Source: Lacihabitans sp. LS3-19
Lineage (GTDB): Bacteria; Bacteroidota; Bacteroidia; Cytophagales; Spirosomataceae
Direction of reading: 5' to 3'
Assembly (NCBI RefSeq): GCF_024343575.1
Contig: NZ_RJUA01000001.1
Span: 434,001-498,000, forward strand
Length of the DNA: 64,000 nucleotides
Each line of letters starts with the position of its first letter. Position 1 is the stretch's first letter. A program made the translations under genes and the position numbers. The notes beneath the pieces were generated by a model. It ran no database searches. It was not told where the DNA came from and saw only the letters and a list, made by a program, of their open reading frames with translations. Below are positions 35,618 through 44,566 of this stretch, one piece after another.

Positions 35618-36433
35618 ATGAAAAAAAACGTCCTTTTAAGTCTAACTTTAGCAGTTGTAGTATTCGCTTGTAACAACAACAAAACAGAGACTTCTGAAAC
35701 CACAGAAGCAACAGCCAACACTCCACAATTAAACTATAGCGTAGTAGGTAGTTATCCTCATGATGTTCAATCATTTACCGAAGGGCTTTATATTAAAAAC
35801 GGCCAAATATTTGAAAGTACGGGCTCTCCAGAAGAGTTAGAGTTTACACAATCTCACTTCGGAATAGTAGATACCACAACCGGTAAAATCAACGTAAAAG
35901 CCTCCCTAGACCGTAACAAATACTTTGGAGAAGGCATAGTGGAAAAGGACGGCAGGATATTCCAGCTTACTTACAAAGCCCAAACATGCTTTGTTTATGA
36001 CGCCAAAACTTTCAAAAAAGTAGCAGAATACCCCTACGCAAATCCCGAAGGATGGGGAATGACAGATGACGGTCAACTTATCATCATGAGTGATGGCACA
36101 AGTGCTTTGTCATTTATGAAACCTGCAGATTTTTGGAAAATCAGAGAGCTCAATGTACGTGAAAATGGCTATGCAGTAGATAAACTTAACGAACTTGAGT
36201 TTGTAGATGGCTTTGTCTACGCCAATATTTGGACTACCAACCAAATCGTAAAAATTGATGTAAACACAGGTAATGTGGTAGCCAAAGTAGACTTGGGACA
36301 ATTGTACCAAGACAGCCAAAGAATAAATCCTAACCTGATGGAAATGAATGGAATAGCCTACGACAGAGAGAAAGACGAATTTTTGATAACAGGTAAACTG
36401 TGGCCAAAAATCTACAGAATAAAATTTCTTTAA
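35618..36433 (+). CDS. glutaminyl-peptide cyclotransferase-like lipoprotein
   Basis: The 271-residue protein has a lipoprotein signal (MKKNVLLSLTLAVVVFAC; Cys18), a Thr/Glu-rich linker and a five-bladed propeller domain of the bacterial glutaminyl cyclase type. Blocks are SYPHDVQSFTEGLYIKNG, ESTGSPEELEF, YFGEGIVEKDGRIFQLTYK, NPEGWGMTDDGQLIIMSDGT, VYANIWTTNQIVKID and MNGIAYDREKDEFLITGKLW. It converts N-terminal Gln to pyroglutamate on exported proteins, which is common in Bacteroidota after signal-peptide cleavage before Gln. It is followed by a strong terminator. Confidence 0.9.
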   Translation: MKKNVLLSLTLAVVVFACNNNKTETSETTEATANTPQLNYSVVGSYPHDVQSFTEGLYIKNGQIFESTGSPEELEFTQSHFGIVDTTTGKINVKASLDRNKYFGEGIVEKDGRIFQLTYKAQTCFVYDAKTFKKVAEYPYANPEGWGMTDDGQLIIMSDGTSALSFMKPADFWKIRELNVRENGYAVDKLNELEFVDGFVYANIWTTNQIVKIDVNTGNVVAKVDLGQLYQDSQRINPNLMEMNGIAYDREKDEFLITGKLWPKIYRIKFL

Positions 36434-36466
36434 AATTGATCATATTTAAGTATTTTGTCCACTCAT

Positions 36467-36518
36467 ATACCGTATTTAACCATTTTAATGGGTAAATACG
36501 GTATGTTTTTATATTTTT
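36467..36518 (+). terminator. intrinsic terminator after the glutaminyl cyclase gene
   Basis: ATACCGTATTTAACC (36467-36481) pairs with GGTAAATACGGTAT (36491-36504), with one mismatch or bulge and a loop of about nine bases, followed by GTTTTTATATTTTT. It ends 34 bases after the stop codon. Confidence 0.85.
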
Positions 36519-36544
36519 GAATATCAATAAACTAACCCAATATC

Positions 36545-37966
36545 ATGAAAAAACTCTTTATTCTGTTTCTAATAGCTGCCAACGTAACAGTATTTTCTCA
36601 AACCAAACAACAAGTAATAAACGATATCCAAAAAAGGCAGGCGGAATATAGCTCCATAGCAATGGACATCTGGAAGTATGCTGAAGTAGGTTACCAAGAA
36701 TACAAAAGTTCGGAGTTGCTTCAGCAAACACTAAAAAAAGAAGGCTTTAGTGTAACAGCTGGAGTTGCCGAAATCCCAACGGCATTTGTGGCAACTTTTG
36801 GCTCAGGCAAACCGGTAATTGGTATTTTAGGTGAGTTTGATGCACTGCCAGGCTTATCGCAAGCAGCCAAACCTGAAAAAGAATCATTGAACGGCGTAGC
36901 TGGTCACGCATGTGGTCATCATTTGTTTGGCGTTGGATCTGCCGCAGCTGCCATAGCCGTAAAAGACTGGATGAAAAAAACAGGACAAAAAGGCACCGTA
37001 AAGTTTTACGGAACACCAGCAGAAGAAGGAGGATCGGGCAAGGTTTACATGGTAAGAGATGGGCTTTTTAATGGTGTCGATGTGGTATTGCACTGGCATC
37101 CAGGCTCTGGGAACTCAGCAAATGCCTCAAGTTCATTAGCCAACAAATCTGGAAAGTTTAGGTTTTATGGCCGCTCGGCACACGCTGCCGCTTCTCCAGA
37201 AAATGGCCGCTCAGCACTTGATGGCGTAGAAGCCATGACACACATGATAAACATGATGCGGGAGCATGTGCAAGAAGACTCGAGAATTCATTATGTTATA
37301 ACAAGTGGAGGCAAAGCACCAAATGTAGTGCCTGATTTTGCAGAATTGTATTTATATGTGCGTCATCCAAACCGTACCAATGTAAAAGAAATGTGGGAAT
37401 GGATGGAAAACATTGCACAAGGAGCAGCACAAGGTACAGGAACTCGAGTTGAATCAGAAGTATTAGGTGGTGTATATGAATTGTTACCCAACGAAACACT
37501 TGCTAAAGTAATGCACAGCAACATGAATAAAGTTGGTGGCTATGTTTTAACGCCAGAAGAGGTAGCGTTTGCAAATAAAATATTACCAACGCCAGGAATG
37601 TTTAAAAGCACTCTCGATGCTACCAACACGATTGAAGAACTCAAACTTGAAAGTTCGGCAAATGGAGGCTCAACAGACGTAGGCGATGTAAGCTGGGCTG
37701 TACCAACGGTTGGTTGCCGCACAGCCACATGGGTTCCTGGGACTCCTGCCCATAGCTGGCAAGCAGTAGCTGCTGGTGGAACTAACATAGGCGTAAAAGG
37801 CATGATGATAGCTGCCAAAACTATCGCTTTGAGTGCCATTGATTTGTTCCAAAACCAAGAGCTTATTGACAAAGCGACGGTAGAGTTTAAAGCTAAAACA
37901 GGGGGAGATTTTAAGTATGAGTCGCTTTTGGGTGACAGAAAACCTGCCTTGAACTATAGAAATTAA
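36545..37966 (+). CDS. secreted M20-family metallopeptidase / amidohydrolase
   Basis: The 473-residue protein has a signal peptide (MKKLFILFLIAANVTVFSQ) and the M20 layout of the aminobenzoyl-glutamate hydrolase AbgB type. Metal-site blocks are GILGEFDALPGLSQ, GHACGHHLFGVGSA and YGTPAEEGGSGKV. A dimerization domain follows, with RFYGRSAHAAASPENGRSAL, and the last His lies in PGTPAHSWQAVAAGG. It probably cleaves an amide bond on a peptide-like compound in the periplasm. It is monocistronic, with a terminator on each side. Confidence 0.9.
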   Translation: MKKLFILFLIAANVTVFSQTKQQVINDIQKRQAEYSSIAMDIWKYAEVGYQEYKSSELLQQTLKKEGFSVTAGVAEIPTAFVATFGSGKPVIGILGEFDALPGLSQAAKPEKESLNGVAGHACGHHLFGVGSAAAAIAVKDWMKKTGQKGTVKFYGTPAEEGGSGKVYMVRDGLFNGVDVVLHWHPGSGNSANASSSLANKSGKFRFYGRSAHAAASPENGRSALDGVEAMTHMINMMREHVQEDSRIHYVITSGGKAPNVVPDFAELYLYVRHPNRTNVKEMWEWMENIAQGAAQGTGTRVESEVLGGVYELLPNETLAKVMHSNMNKVGGYVLTPEEVAFANKILPTPGMFKSTLDATNTIEELKLESSANGGSTDVGDVSWAVPTVGCRTATWVPGTPAHSWQAVAAGGTNIGVKGMMIAAKTIALSAIDLFQNQELIDKATVEFKAKTGGDFKYESLLGDRKPALNYRN

Positions 37967-37989
37967 CTTCCCCAAAAGTTAAAAAAACT

Positions 37990-38021
37990 AAGACTGTCAA
38001 TACGCTTGACAGTCTTTTTTT
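37990..38021 (+). terminator. intrinsic terminator after the M20 peptidase gene
   Basis: AAGACTGTCAA (37990-38000) pairs perfectly with TTGACAGTCTT (38006-38016) round a five-base loop, and T residues follow. It is the strongest terminator in the window. Confidence 0.92.
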
Positions 38022-38090
38022 ATAGAATTATTTCAAAAATCAGTCAATAAACAATCGGTTTGAATCTTAAAAAATTCCATATAAAAATCG

Positions 38091-38098
38091 TATTTTTG
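38091..38098 (+). promoter_or_regulatory. candidate -7 box of the rsmH-ftsL-ftsI operon
   Basis: TATTTTTG matches TAnnTTTG and lies 21 bases before the rsmH start codon. A TTTG at 38059-38062 is the nearest upstream match but lies 28 bases away, so the -33 part is uncertain. Confidence 0.5.
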
Positions 38099-38119
38099 CA
38101 GAAAAAATAAAAGAAAGAA

Positions 38120-39037
38120 TTGGAACCCAACACCGACTATCATATCCCAGTAATGCTCCGCGAATGTCTCGAAGGTTTGGCTATCAACCCTGAAGGCATT
38201 TATGTGGATGTTACTTTTGGTGGAGGTGGACATACTCGGGCCATTTTAGAAAAACTTACTACAGGCCATCTTTATAGTTTTGACCAAGATGCTGACGCTA
38301 AAGCAGAATCTCTAAAAATTGACTCCCCAAATTTTACTTTTATCAACGCCAACTTCAGAAACATCGCCAAATACCTGAAAGTATACGGTGTGAAACAAGT
38401 GGATGGAATTCTGGCAGATTTAGGTATTTCATCTCATCAAATAGATACACCTGAGCGTGGTTTTTCCACTCGCTTTGACGCCGATCTTGACATGCGGATG
38501 AATACCGAAACTGGTCAAACCGCCGCCGAAATTGTTAACGAATATTCTGCTGAAGATCTGCACAAGATATTCGGCATGTATGGCGAACTAAAAAACGCCA
38601 AAAGTGTAGCACATGCTATAGCCAATGCTAGAAATGCCAAAACCATAGAAACTATAAATGACTTAAAAATCGCATTGAAAAGTTTTGCCCCGAGAGGAAA
38701 AGAAAACAAATTTTTTGCTCAGGTATTTCAGGCATTAAGAATAGAAGTCAACGAAGAACTGAAGGTTTTAGAGGAGTTTTTAATACAAACCCCTGAACTT
38801 TTGGCACCAAATGGCAGACTAGTGGTGATGTCTTATCATTCTCTAGAAGACCGTCCAGTGAAGAATTTTATCAGAAGTGGGAAGTTTTTTGGAGAGGTAG
38901 AAAAAGACTTATTTGGAAACGAAATTAAGCCTCTACAATCTATTACCAGAAAACCTGTAGAAGCCGACGAAGCTGAACTTCAAAGAAATCCAAGGGCAAG
39001 AAGTGCCAAGTTGAGAATAGCAGAAAAATCAGCGTAA
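38120..39037 (+). CDS. rsmH: 16S rRNA (cytosine(1402)-N(4))-methyltransferase
   Basis: The 305-residue protein (MraW) methylates C1402 in the ribosomal P site. It starts MEPNTDYHIPVMLRECLEGL, with the family pattern YHxPVML only a few residues in, so the start must be the TTG at 38120; the first ATG is within that motif. Further blocks are VDVTFGGGGHTRAIL near 29, DQDADA, GILADLGISSHQIDTPERGF near 96 and the C-terminal VVMSYHSLEDRPVKNF. It heads the division operon but lacks a preceding mraZ. Confidence 0.95.
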   Translation: MEPNTDYHIPVMLRECLEGLAINPEGIYVDVTFGGGGHTRAILEKLTTGHLYSFDQDADAKAESLKIDSPNFTFINANFRNIAKYLKVYGVKQVDGILADLGISSHQIDTPERGFSTRFDADLDMRMNTETGQTAAEIVNEYSAEDLHKIFGMYGELKNAKSVAHAIANARNAKTIETINDLKIALKSFAPRGKENKFFAQVFQALRIEVNEELKVLEEFLIQTPELLAPNGRLVVMSYHSLEDRPVKNFIRSGKFFGEVEKDLFGNEIKPLQSITRKPVEADEAELQRNPRARSAKLRIAEKSA

Positions 39038-39143
39038 AAAATTCCGTTTATAGCAAGGACTTAAATTTTTTAAAAAACATTGAGACGTTTTAAGGAAATT
39101 ATTGTATAATTTTGAATAGTGCTTCCCATAAAAAAGAATTAAA

Positions 39144-39524
39144 ATGTCTCAGAACCGATCAAGAAAAAGAGTGGAACCTAAGAGGTCCAGGTCTTTTAAC
39201 TTCAACCTAATAGAACCCCTCTCCAAGTGGGTTAATCAAAAATTAGAATTAGACGAACGTCTATCGCCTGGTACTTTACGCAAGGTGCTATGGATTGGTT
39301 TAATGGTGACAATCTACATATTTTTTCAGCATAATTTTGATAGTCTCATCAGAAAACTCGATAGAGCTGATAGGCAAGTAAATGAGCAAAGGGCCTCCTT
39401 TATCTCTCATAAATCTCGGTATTTGTATGCAAGCAAACAGTCAGAGATCGAGAAAAAACTTCAGGACAGAGGATTTGAAAAAAATGCTCAGGCTCCTATC
39501 AAAATTGCTATTAAAAACCTCTAA
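39144..39524 (+). CDS. ftsL: FtsL-like cell-division protein
   Basis: The 126-residue protein has a basic cytoplasmic start (MSQNRSRKRVEPKRSRSFNF), one membrane helix (LRKVLWIGLMVTIYIFFQ, about 45-62) and a short extracytoplasmic coiled coil (IRKLDRADRQVNEQRASFIS). This is the topology of FtsL. Its position between rsmH and ftsI supports the call, since FtsL is poorly conserved in sequence. It would join FtsB and FtsQ to activate septal synthesis. A -7-like TAATTTTG is at 39107-39114 in the 106-base gap. Confidence 0.8.
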   Translation: MSQNRSRKRVEPKRSRSFNFNLIEPLSKWVNQKLELDERLSPGTLRKVLWIGLMVTIYIFFQHNFDSLIRKLDRADRQVNEQRASFISHKSRYLYASKQSEIEKKLQDRGFEKNAQAPIKIAIKNL

Positions 39525-39536
39525 TAAATCCAAGAA

Positions 39537-41642
39537 ATGTCTGATAAAAGTGTAATAAAAGAACAGATTAAAAGCCGTTCGCAATGGACGATTTTTATAT
39601 TAGGTATGATTGGTATAGCTATTATAGCAAAAATCCTTTATCTACAAACTACCAAAAAGAAAGAGTTGATGGCTTTGGTGGTCGACATCCAAAAAAAAGA
39701 AAGGGTAATTGACGCTACGAGAGGCAATATTTATGCTTCGGATGGCGAGAGTATACTTGCAACCTCTATTCCTCGCTATCAGGTTATTTTAGATCCATTT
39801 CAAGCAAAAAAAGACCTTTTTGAGAGTAGTTTAGACTCTGTTTCGTTGTTGCTTTCAGAATATTTTAAAGACTATAGCTATCTAGAATATAAAGAAAAAA
39901 TATCTAAAGCTAGAAAAGCCAAATCAAGGTATATGCCAATCGGCGGTAATAAAAAACTAGACCATATAGAAAAAGAAAAAATAGCAAAGTTTCCATTGTT
40001 TAGAGAAGGGCCTAATAAAGGCGGCGGACGGTTTGAAATCCACAGATATAGGTTTTTGCCTTTTAATAATTTGGCGATGAGAACCATAGGGAAACTTGAC
40101 ACTAAAACAAAAAAAATAGGAGATTTCGGCATTGAGGCGAGCTTTGAAAACTACCTTCAAGGCAAGGATGGAAAAGGCTTTTACGAAAGACTAGCTGGCG
40201 GGTATTCAAAACCCGTAGATTTAGAATCAGACATAAACGCTGAACCTGGACTTGATGTGGTTACTACCTTGGATGTGAATTTCCAAGATATTATAGAGAG
40301 CTCGCTAAGGGCTCAGGTTTACAAAACCCAAGCAAAATATGGTACTGCCGTAGTAATGGAAATAGCGACTGGTCAAATAAAAGCCATCGCTAACTTAACT
40401 AGGAAAGTTAACAATGAAGGTGTAATATCCTACATAGAAGATCAAAACTATGCTGTGAAAGAAGGGACAGATCCTGGGTCAACTTTTAAGCTTGCATCTA
40501 TGGTTGCATTGCTTGAAAAAGCAAATCTCAAGAATTCCGATTTTGGGGTAGATTGCCCTGGAGAAATTAAACACAATGGCCTTTCTTTTACTTGCTCCCA
40601 CGAGCATGGCACGTTAACAGTTCAGCAAATATTCGAACAGTCATGTAATATTGGCATTTATAGTTTAATGAAAAAACACTTTGGCTTCTCTTCAGCCGAT
40701 GCTTACTTCAATTATCTGCGAGACTTCAAACTTGACAAACCTTCAGGTTTTCAACTAAAAGGTGAACCCTATCCTGTCTTAAAAAATGCCAAAAGTGCTA
40801 CTTTTAGCGGAACTACTGTGCCATGGATGTCAATAGGTTATGAGTCAAGAATTACACCAATACAAATGCTGACATTTTATAATGCCATAGCAAACAATGG
40901 TCAGTGGATTCAACCCATGATAGTAAAAGAAATACGAAAAGGTACCAAAACTTTAGAGCGATTTGAAGCTAACAGAATTTCTGACCCTATATGTTCGATA
41001 GCTACCATCCAAAAAGTAAAACAAATGATGGAAGGTGTAGTACAAAATGGAACTGCAAAAAACGTAAATGGCGGTAATTGCCAAATAGCTGGTAAAACTG
41101 GGACCTCACAAAAAAGAGTAAACGGGAATTATAAAAAAGGCATTTACTATACTTCGTTTATTGGATATTTTCCTGCCAATCAACCAAAATATAGCTGTAT
41201 AGTAGTTATAGATGAACCAGTAGGAGCTAATATATATGCAGCGGATGTTTGTGCCCCAGTATTCAAAAACATTGCAGATAAGATATTTGCCTACGACATA
41301 TCTATGCACCCAAGGTTAGTATTGCAAAGCAATGTTCAGAAACTTGCCGAAAAACAAAGTGCAGGAAAAATAACTGATCAAAAAATTATAGCTCAAACTC
41401 TAGGTATTAATAATCAGCCAGATGGAGATGGATACTCCCAGCCCAAAGTTCTAAAAAGGGACTCTGTAACATGGCAGCTGAAAAATATGGAAAAAGATAT
41501 TAGTCAAATCCGTGGGTTAACACTTAAAGATGCCTTGCCCATTCTTGAAAACCAAGGATTTAGAGTGAAATATTCTGGCTTTGGTAAAGTAAGAGACTAT
41601 TCTATAGAAAGCAAAAATGTCGTAGCTTTGGTGCTGAAATAA
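39537..41642 (+). CDS. ftsI: penicillin-binding protein, division-specific transpeptidase
   Basis: The 701-residue class B PBP has an N-terminal membrane anchor (TIFILGMIGIAIIAKILYLQ), a dimerization domain with RGNIYASDGESILATS, and the transpeptidase domain with GSTFKLAS (active Ser and Lys), SCN near 365 and KTGTSQKRVNG near 520. A C-terminal PASTA-like segment (LTLKDALPILENQGFRVKYS) ends it. It cross-links septal peptidoglycan. The gap to the FtsL gene is 12 bases. In most dcw clusters murE follows, but here an M14 peptidase does. Confidence 0.94.
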   Translation: MSDKSVIKEQIKSRSQWTIFILGMIGIAIIAKILYLQTTKKKELMALVVDIQKKERVIDATRGNIYASDGESILATSIPRYQVILDPFQAKKDLFESSLDSVSLLLSEYFKDYSYLEYKEKISKARKAKSRYMPIGGNKKLDHIEKEKIAKFPLFREGPNKGGGRFEIHRYRFLPFNNLAMRTIGKLDTKTKKIGDFGIEASFENYLQGKDGKGFYERLAGGYSKPVDLESDINAEPGLDVVTTLDVNFQDIIESSLRAQVYKTQAKYGTAVVMEIATGQIKAIANLTRKVNNEGVISYIEDQNYAVKEGTDPGSTFKLASMVALLEKANLKNSDFGVDCPGEIKHNGLSFTCSHEHGTLTVQQIFEQSCNIGIYSLMKKHFGFSSADAYFNYLRDFKLDKPSGFQLKGEPYPVLKNAKSATFSGTTVPWMSIGYESRITPIQMLTFYNAIANNGQWIQPMIVKEIRKGTKTLERFEANRISDPICSIATIQKVKQMMEGVVQNGTAKNVNGGNCQIAGKTGTSQKRVNGNYKKGIYYTSFIGYFPANQPKYSCIVVIDEPVGANIYAADVCAPVFKNIADKIFAYDISMHPRLVLQSNVQKLAEKQSAGKITDQKIIAQTLGINNQPDGDGYSQPKVLKRDSVTWQLKNMEKDISQIRGLTLKDALPILENQGFRVKYSGFGKVRDYSIESKNVVALVLK

Positions 41643-41655
41643 CCCATTAGGCCAG

Positions 41656-42882
41656 ATGTATACTACAGAGCTGTTTGAAAAATACGAGAATTTCAAAGAA
41701 AAAACCCTGAGCAAAAGGCGATTTAAACATAAAGATATCCTTCCGTTAATAGAAAAGTTAAAGTTTTCGAAAGAGGAGGTAGGAAGGTCTTTTGAAGGAA
41801 GAAAAATCCAGAAAGTAAAGATTGGGAATGGCCCAAGGAAAATATTGCTTTGGTCACAAATGCATGGCAACGAGGCCACAGCAACGATGGCCATTTTTGA
41901 TATTTTTAATTTCTTTGAATCAAAAAATGACGGATTCGATAAATTCAAAAGTTACATTCTTCAAAACCTAGAGTTACACTTTGTGCCCATGCTCAATCCT
42001 GATGGAGCCGAAAGATTTATAAGACGAACCGCACAAGGCATAGACATGAACCGAGATGCCTTGGCACTGAAATGCCCAGAAAGTAAAATCTTGAAAGACC
42101 TTGTGGAAAGCCTAAAGCCTGAGTTTTCATTTAACCTTCACGATCAAAACACAAGATACTCGGCTGGAAAAAGCCCTAAACAGGCTAGTATTTCGTTCTT
42201 AGCAACTGCCTATAATGAAGATTGCGATTGGAACGAAAACCGCATAAAAGCAAGACAAACTATAAGTGCAATGAACGAAGTGCTTCAAGAGTTTATTCCT
42301 AATGGTATAGGAAGGTTTTCAGATGAGTTTGAGCCCAGAGCTTTTGGTGATAATATTCAAAAATGGGGAAGTAGTCTAATTTTAATAGAGTCTGGAGGTT
42401 TTCCAAATGACCCCGAAAAACAGTTTTTGAGAAAATTAAATTTTGTGACTATTCTTAGTGGTTTGTATAGTATTGCTGCTAATTCCATCTTAGAATATTC
42501 GCTATCAGATTACCTCACTATTCCACAAAATGAAAAATACCTTTTTGATTTAAAAATACTCAATGCTACAATGCTTAAAAATGAAAAAGCATATACCGTG
42601 GAGGTCGGTATCAATATAGAAGAAAAAAATATTGCTCAAGCAAGCGATTTCATAAATACCAGCGTTATAGATGACATAGGTGATCTTTCTGTTTTTTGGG
42701 GAATTCAAACTTTAGATGCTAATGGAGGAGTTTTAAAGCCCATTAGCGAATATCCCGAAATAATTGAAAAACATAAATTGGCGAAGTATCCTGAAGAGGT
42801 ATTAGAAGGTGAATCGGCAAGTTTTGTCTTAGATTTAGGCGAAAAACAAATCTTGATTCTAAACGGAAGCATAGTAGCATAA
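41656..42882 (+). CDS. M14-family zinc carboxypeptidase
   Basis: The 408-residue protein contains zinc ligands His and Glu in WSQMHGNEATATMAIF, the substrate Arg-like block MLNPDGAERFIRRTAQGIDM, NRDA, a third ligand His in FSFNLHDQNTRYS and a catalytic Glu candidate in LILIESGGFPNDPE. No signal peptide is seen, so it may act in the cytoplasm on peptides such as muropeptides. It follows ftsI after 13 bases and is probably co-transcribed with it, which hints at a wall-related role, though this is an inference. Confidence 0.88.
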   Translation: MYTTELFEKYENFKEKTLSKRRFKHKDILPLIEKLKFSKEEVGRSFEGRKIQKVKIGNGPRKILLWSQMHGNEATATMAIFDIFNFFESKNDGFDKFKSYILQNLELHFVPMLNPDGAERFIRRTAQGIDMNRDALALKCPESKILKDLVESLKPEFSFNLHDQNTRYSAGKSPKQASISFLATAYNEDCDWNENRIKARQTISAMNEVLQEFIPNGIGRFSDEFEPRAFGDNIQKWGSSLILIESGGFPNDPEKQFLRKLNFVTILSGLYSIAANSILEYSLSDYLTIPQNEKYLFDLKILNATMLKNEKAYTVEVGINIEEKNIAQASDFINTSVIDDIGDLSVFWGIQTLDANGGVLKPISEYPEIIEKHKLAKYPEEVLEGESASFVLDLGEKQILILNGSIVA

Positions 42883-42886
42883 ACCA

Positions 42887-43654
42887 TTGAATATATTGAA
42901 AGTAAATTTGTTTGATAGTTCTTTTAAAACCCTCGTAATTATACTTATAAGTGTTGTTTCTGCTCTCAGTCAGGAAAAATCCGTCTATGGGAAAGTTATA
43001 GATAATGTTACCCAAAAAGGAATCAATACACTGAATATATTAAATATTCGGACAGGACAGGTTGTAGCAACAAATGAAAAAGGAGATTTTTATACAAGAG
43101 CCGCAGTTGGCGACTCTATCATAATAACGAGTTTTGGATATGAAAGGAAAGGTATAAAATGGGATGGGATAAATAAAAATCCAGTAATTGCTGTTAAACT
43201 CCAACCGTTTATGTTGCAAGAATTGGTAGTAAGGGACAAAAAACTAAGCGATATACACAAGGAAATCCAAGATTTTTTAGCAAATCCAAATGATTCCAAA
43301 GCTATCAGAAATGAGCTATTAAAAAGTATGCTAAATACCAACACGACCCAGCCAGGGATTGGGATTTCTATCGATGCTCTTTACCAAATGTTTAGTAAAG
43401 AAGGCAAAATGAACAGAAAACTAGCAGATATGCAGTTTCAAGATGCAAAAAGCTTTTATGCCGATCTAAAATACAACAAACAAGTAGTAGCACAAATCAC
43501 CCACTTAGGGCCCGAAGATCTTGATGATTTTATGGAATTCTGTAAACCGACACAAGATTTTATCCTTCATGCTACTGACTATGAACTTACCTTTAAAGTC
43601 TTAAGTTGTGTAGGGGAGTTTCGTAATTCTAGAATAATTAGAAGATTGAGGTAG
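42887..43654 (+). CDS. secreted carboxypeptidase-regulatory-like domain protein
   Basis: The 255-residue frame has no ATG near its start. A TTG at 42887, or a second at 42896, must be used; an in-frame TAG at 42875 bounds it. A signal peptide (LVIILISVVSALSQ) precedes a CarboxypepD_reg-like domain (VYGKVIDNVTQKGINTLNIL, VATNEKGDFYTRAAVGDSII, SFGYERKGI) and a helical remainder that is not recognised. It lies 4 bases after the M14 gene and is the likely last gene of the division operon. Confidence 0.72.
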   Translation: MNILKVNLFDSSFKTLVIILISVVSALSQEKSVYGKVIDNVTQKGINTLNILNIRTGQVVATNEKGDFYTRAAVGDSIIITSFGYERKGIKWDGINKNPVIAVKLQPFMLQELVVRDKKLSDIHKEIQDFLANPNDSKAIRNELLKSMLNTNTTQPGIGISIDALYQMFSKEGKMNRKLADMQFQDAKSFYADLKYNKQVVAQITHLGPEDLDDFMEFCKPTQDFILHATDYELTFKVLSCVGEFRNSRIIRRLR

Positions 43655-43731
43655 TTGTTTGTTTTCATTATATCAGAATGGAATAATTTTTGTTATAGTA
43701 GATTTTAGTTTTAACTATAAAATCTATTTAA

Positions 43732-44364
43732 ATGAAAACAACTTTCTATTTGTGTATTTTATTGACTTTAATTCAATTTAAAATTTCCGCTCAAAAAGGT
43801 ATTTTGGAGTATAAATCAGGAGAAAAACTAGAAGTAGAAATATTATTACCTAAGAAGTTTTTTGGGTCAATAGTAGATTGGTACGGTATGGAAAATAGTA
43901 TTCATTTTGTTGATTTAAATTCAAATGAAAGCATAAAAGGGAAAGCAAATGATATTTCTTTTTTTGAGTTTGAATATAATGGAGTTAAGAAAAAATATGT
44001 TTCTCTATTGTATCAGTATAACTTTTTAAATAAAAAACTAGGGAAAAACCTTTTTGGAATCGTTATAGAAGATGGTTTTATAGAAACTCTTCAAATTAAA
44101 GGTAAACGAAATTCGTGGGTTGCGGAAAATGGCCCCAATCGTTCTTCACCAGGAAGTTGGAGAACTACAAACTATAAATTTTTGGCTTTTAGAAAAAAAA
44201 CAGGAGAGGTATTTTTCTCAAGCTTTAAATTTAAAAAAAGCTGGTCTGAATTTACGTCCGATTGTCCTTCAGTTTCAGAAAAGGTTTCAAATGGTCAGTA
44301 TTCAGTAATTAAATATAGGGAAATAGTAAGAGATTATAACAGTAGCTGTGGAAACTCTAAATGA
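43732..44364 (+). CDS. secreted protein of unknown function
   Basis: The 210-residue product has a signal peptide (MKTTFYLCILLTLIQFKISA, then Q). The rest is rich in Lys and aromatic residues and shows no recognised family. Segments such as ILEYKSGEKLEVEILLPKKF and KYVSLLYQYNFLNKKLGKNL suggest beta structure, and two cysteines lie near the C terminus. It is monocistronic and is followed by an intrinsic terminator. Confidence 0.6.
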   Translation: MKTTFYLCILLTLIQFKISAQKGILEYKSGEKLEVEILLPKKFFGSIVDWYGMENSIHFVDLNSNESIKGKANDISFFEFEYNGVKKKYVSLLYQYNFLNKKLGKNLFGIVIEDGFIETLQIKGKRNSWVAENGPNRSSPGSWRTTNYKFLAFRKKTGEVFFSSFKFKKSWSEFTSDCPSVSEKVSNGQYSVIKYREIVRDYNSSCGNSK

Positions 44365-44469
44365 AATTTTCATTAATTTTTATCCTAAAAAAAGAGTCAG
44401 ACTGGAACAAGTTTGAGCGAATTGTATATGTACATTATAGTTGCAAATAATATTTAGTTCTAAAAATAG

Positions 44470-44497
44470 CCTCAAATTAAGATTTGAGGTTTTTTTA
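44470..44497 (+). terminator. intrinsic terminator on the plus strand
   Basis: CCTCAAAT pairs with ATTTGAGG round a four-base loop (TAAG) and is followed by seven T residues. It ends the transcript of the secreted protein at 43732. Confidence 0.85.
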
Positions 44498-44504
44498 TGC
44501 ACAA

Positions 44505-44534
44505 AACACAAAAAAGCCCCAGAAATCCGGGGCT
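44505..44534 (-). terminator. intrinsic terminator of dnaN
   Basis: On the minus strand AGCCCC and GGGGCT close an eight-base loop and are followed by six T residues. It lies 32 bases after the dnaN stop. Confidence 0.85.
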
Positions 44535-44566
44535 TACGTTTATAAAGAAAAGGTTTATTATTGTTT

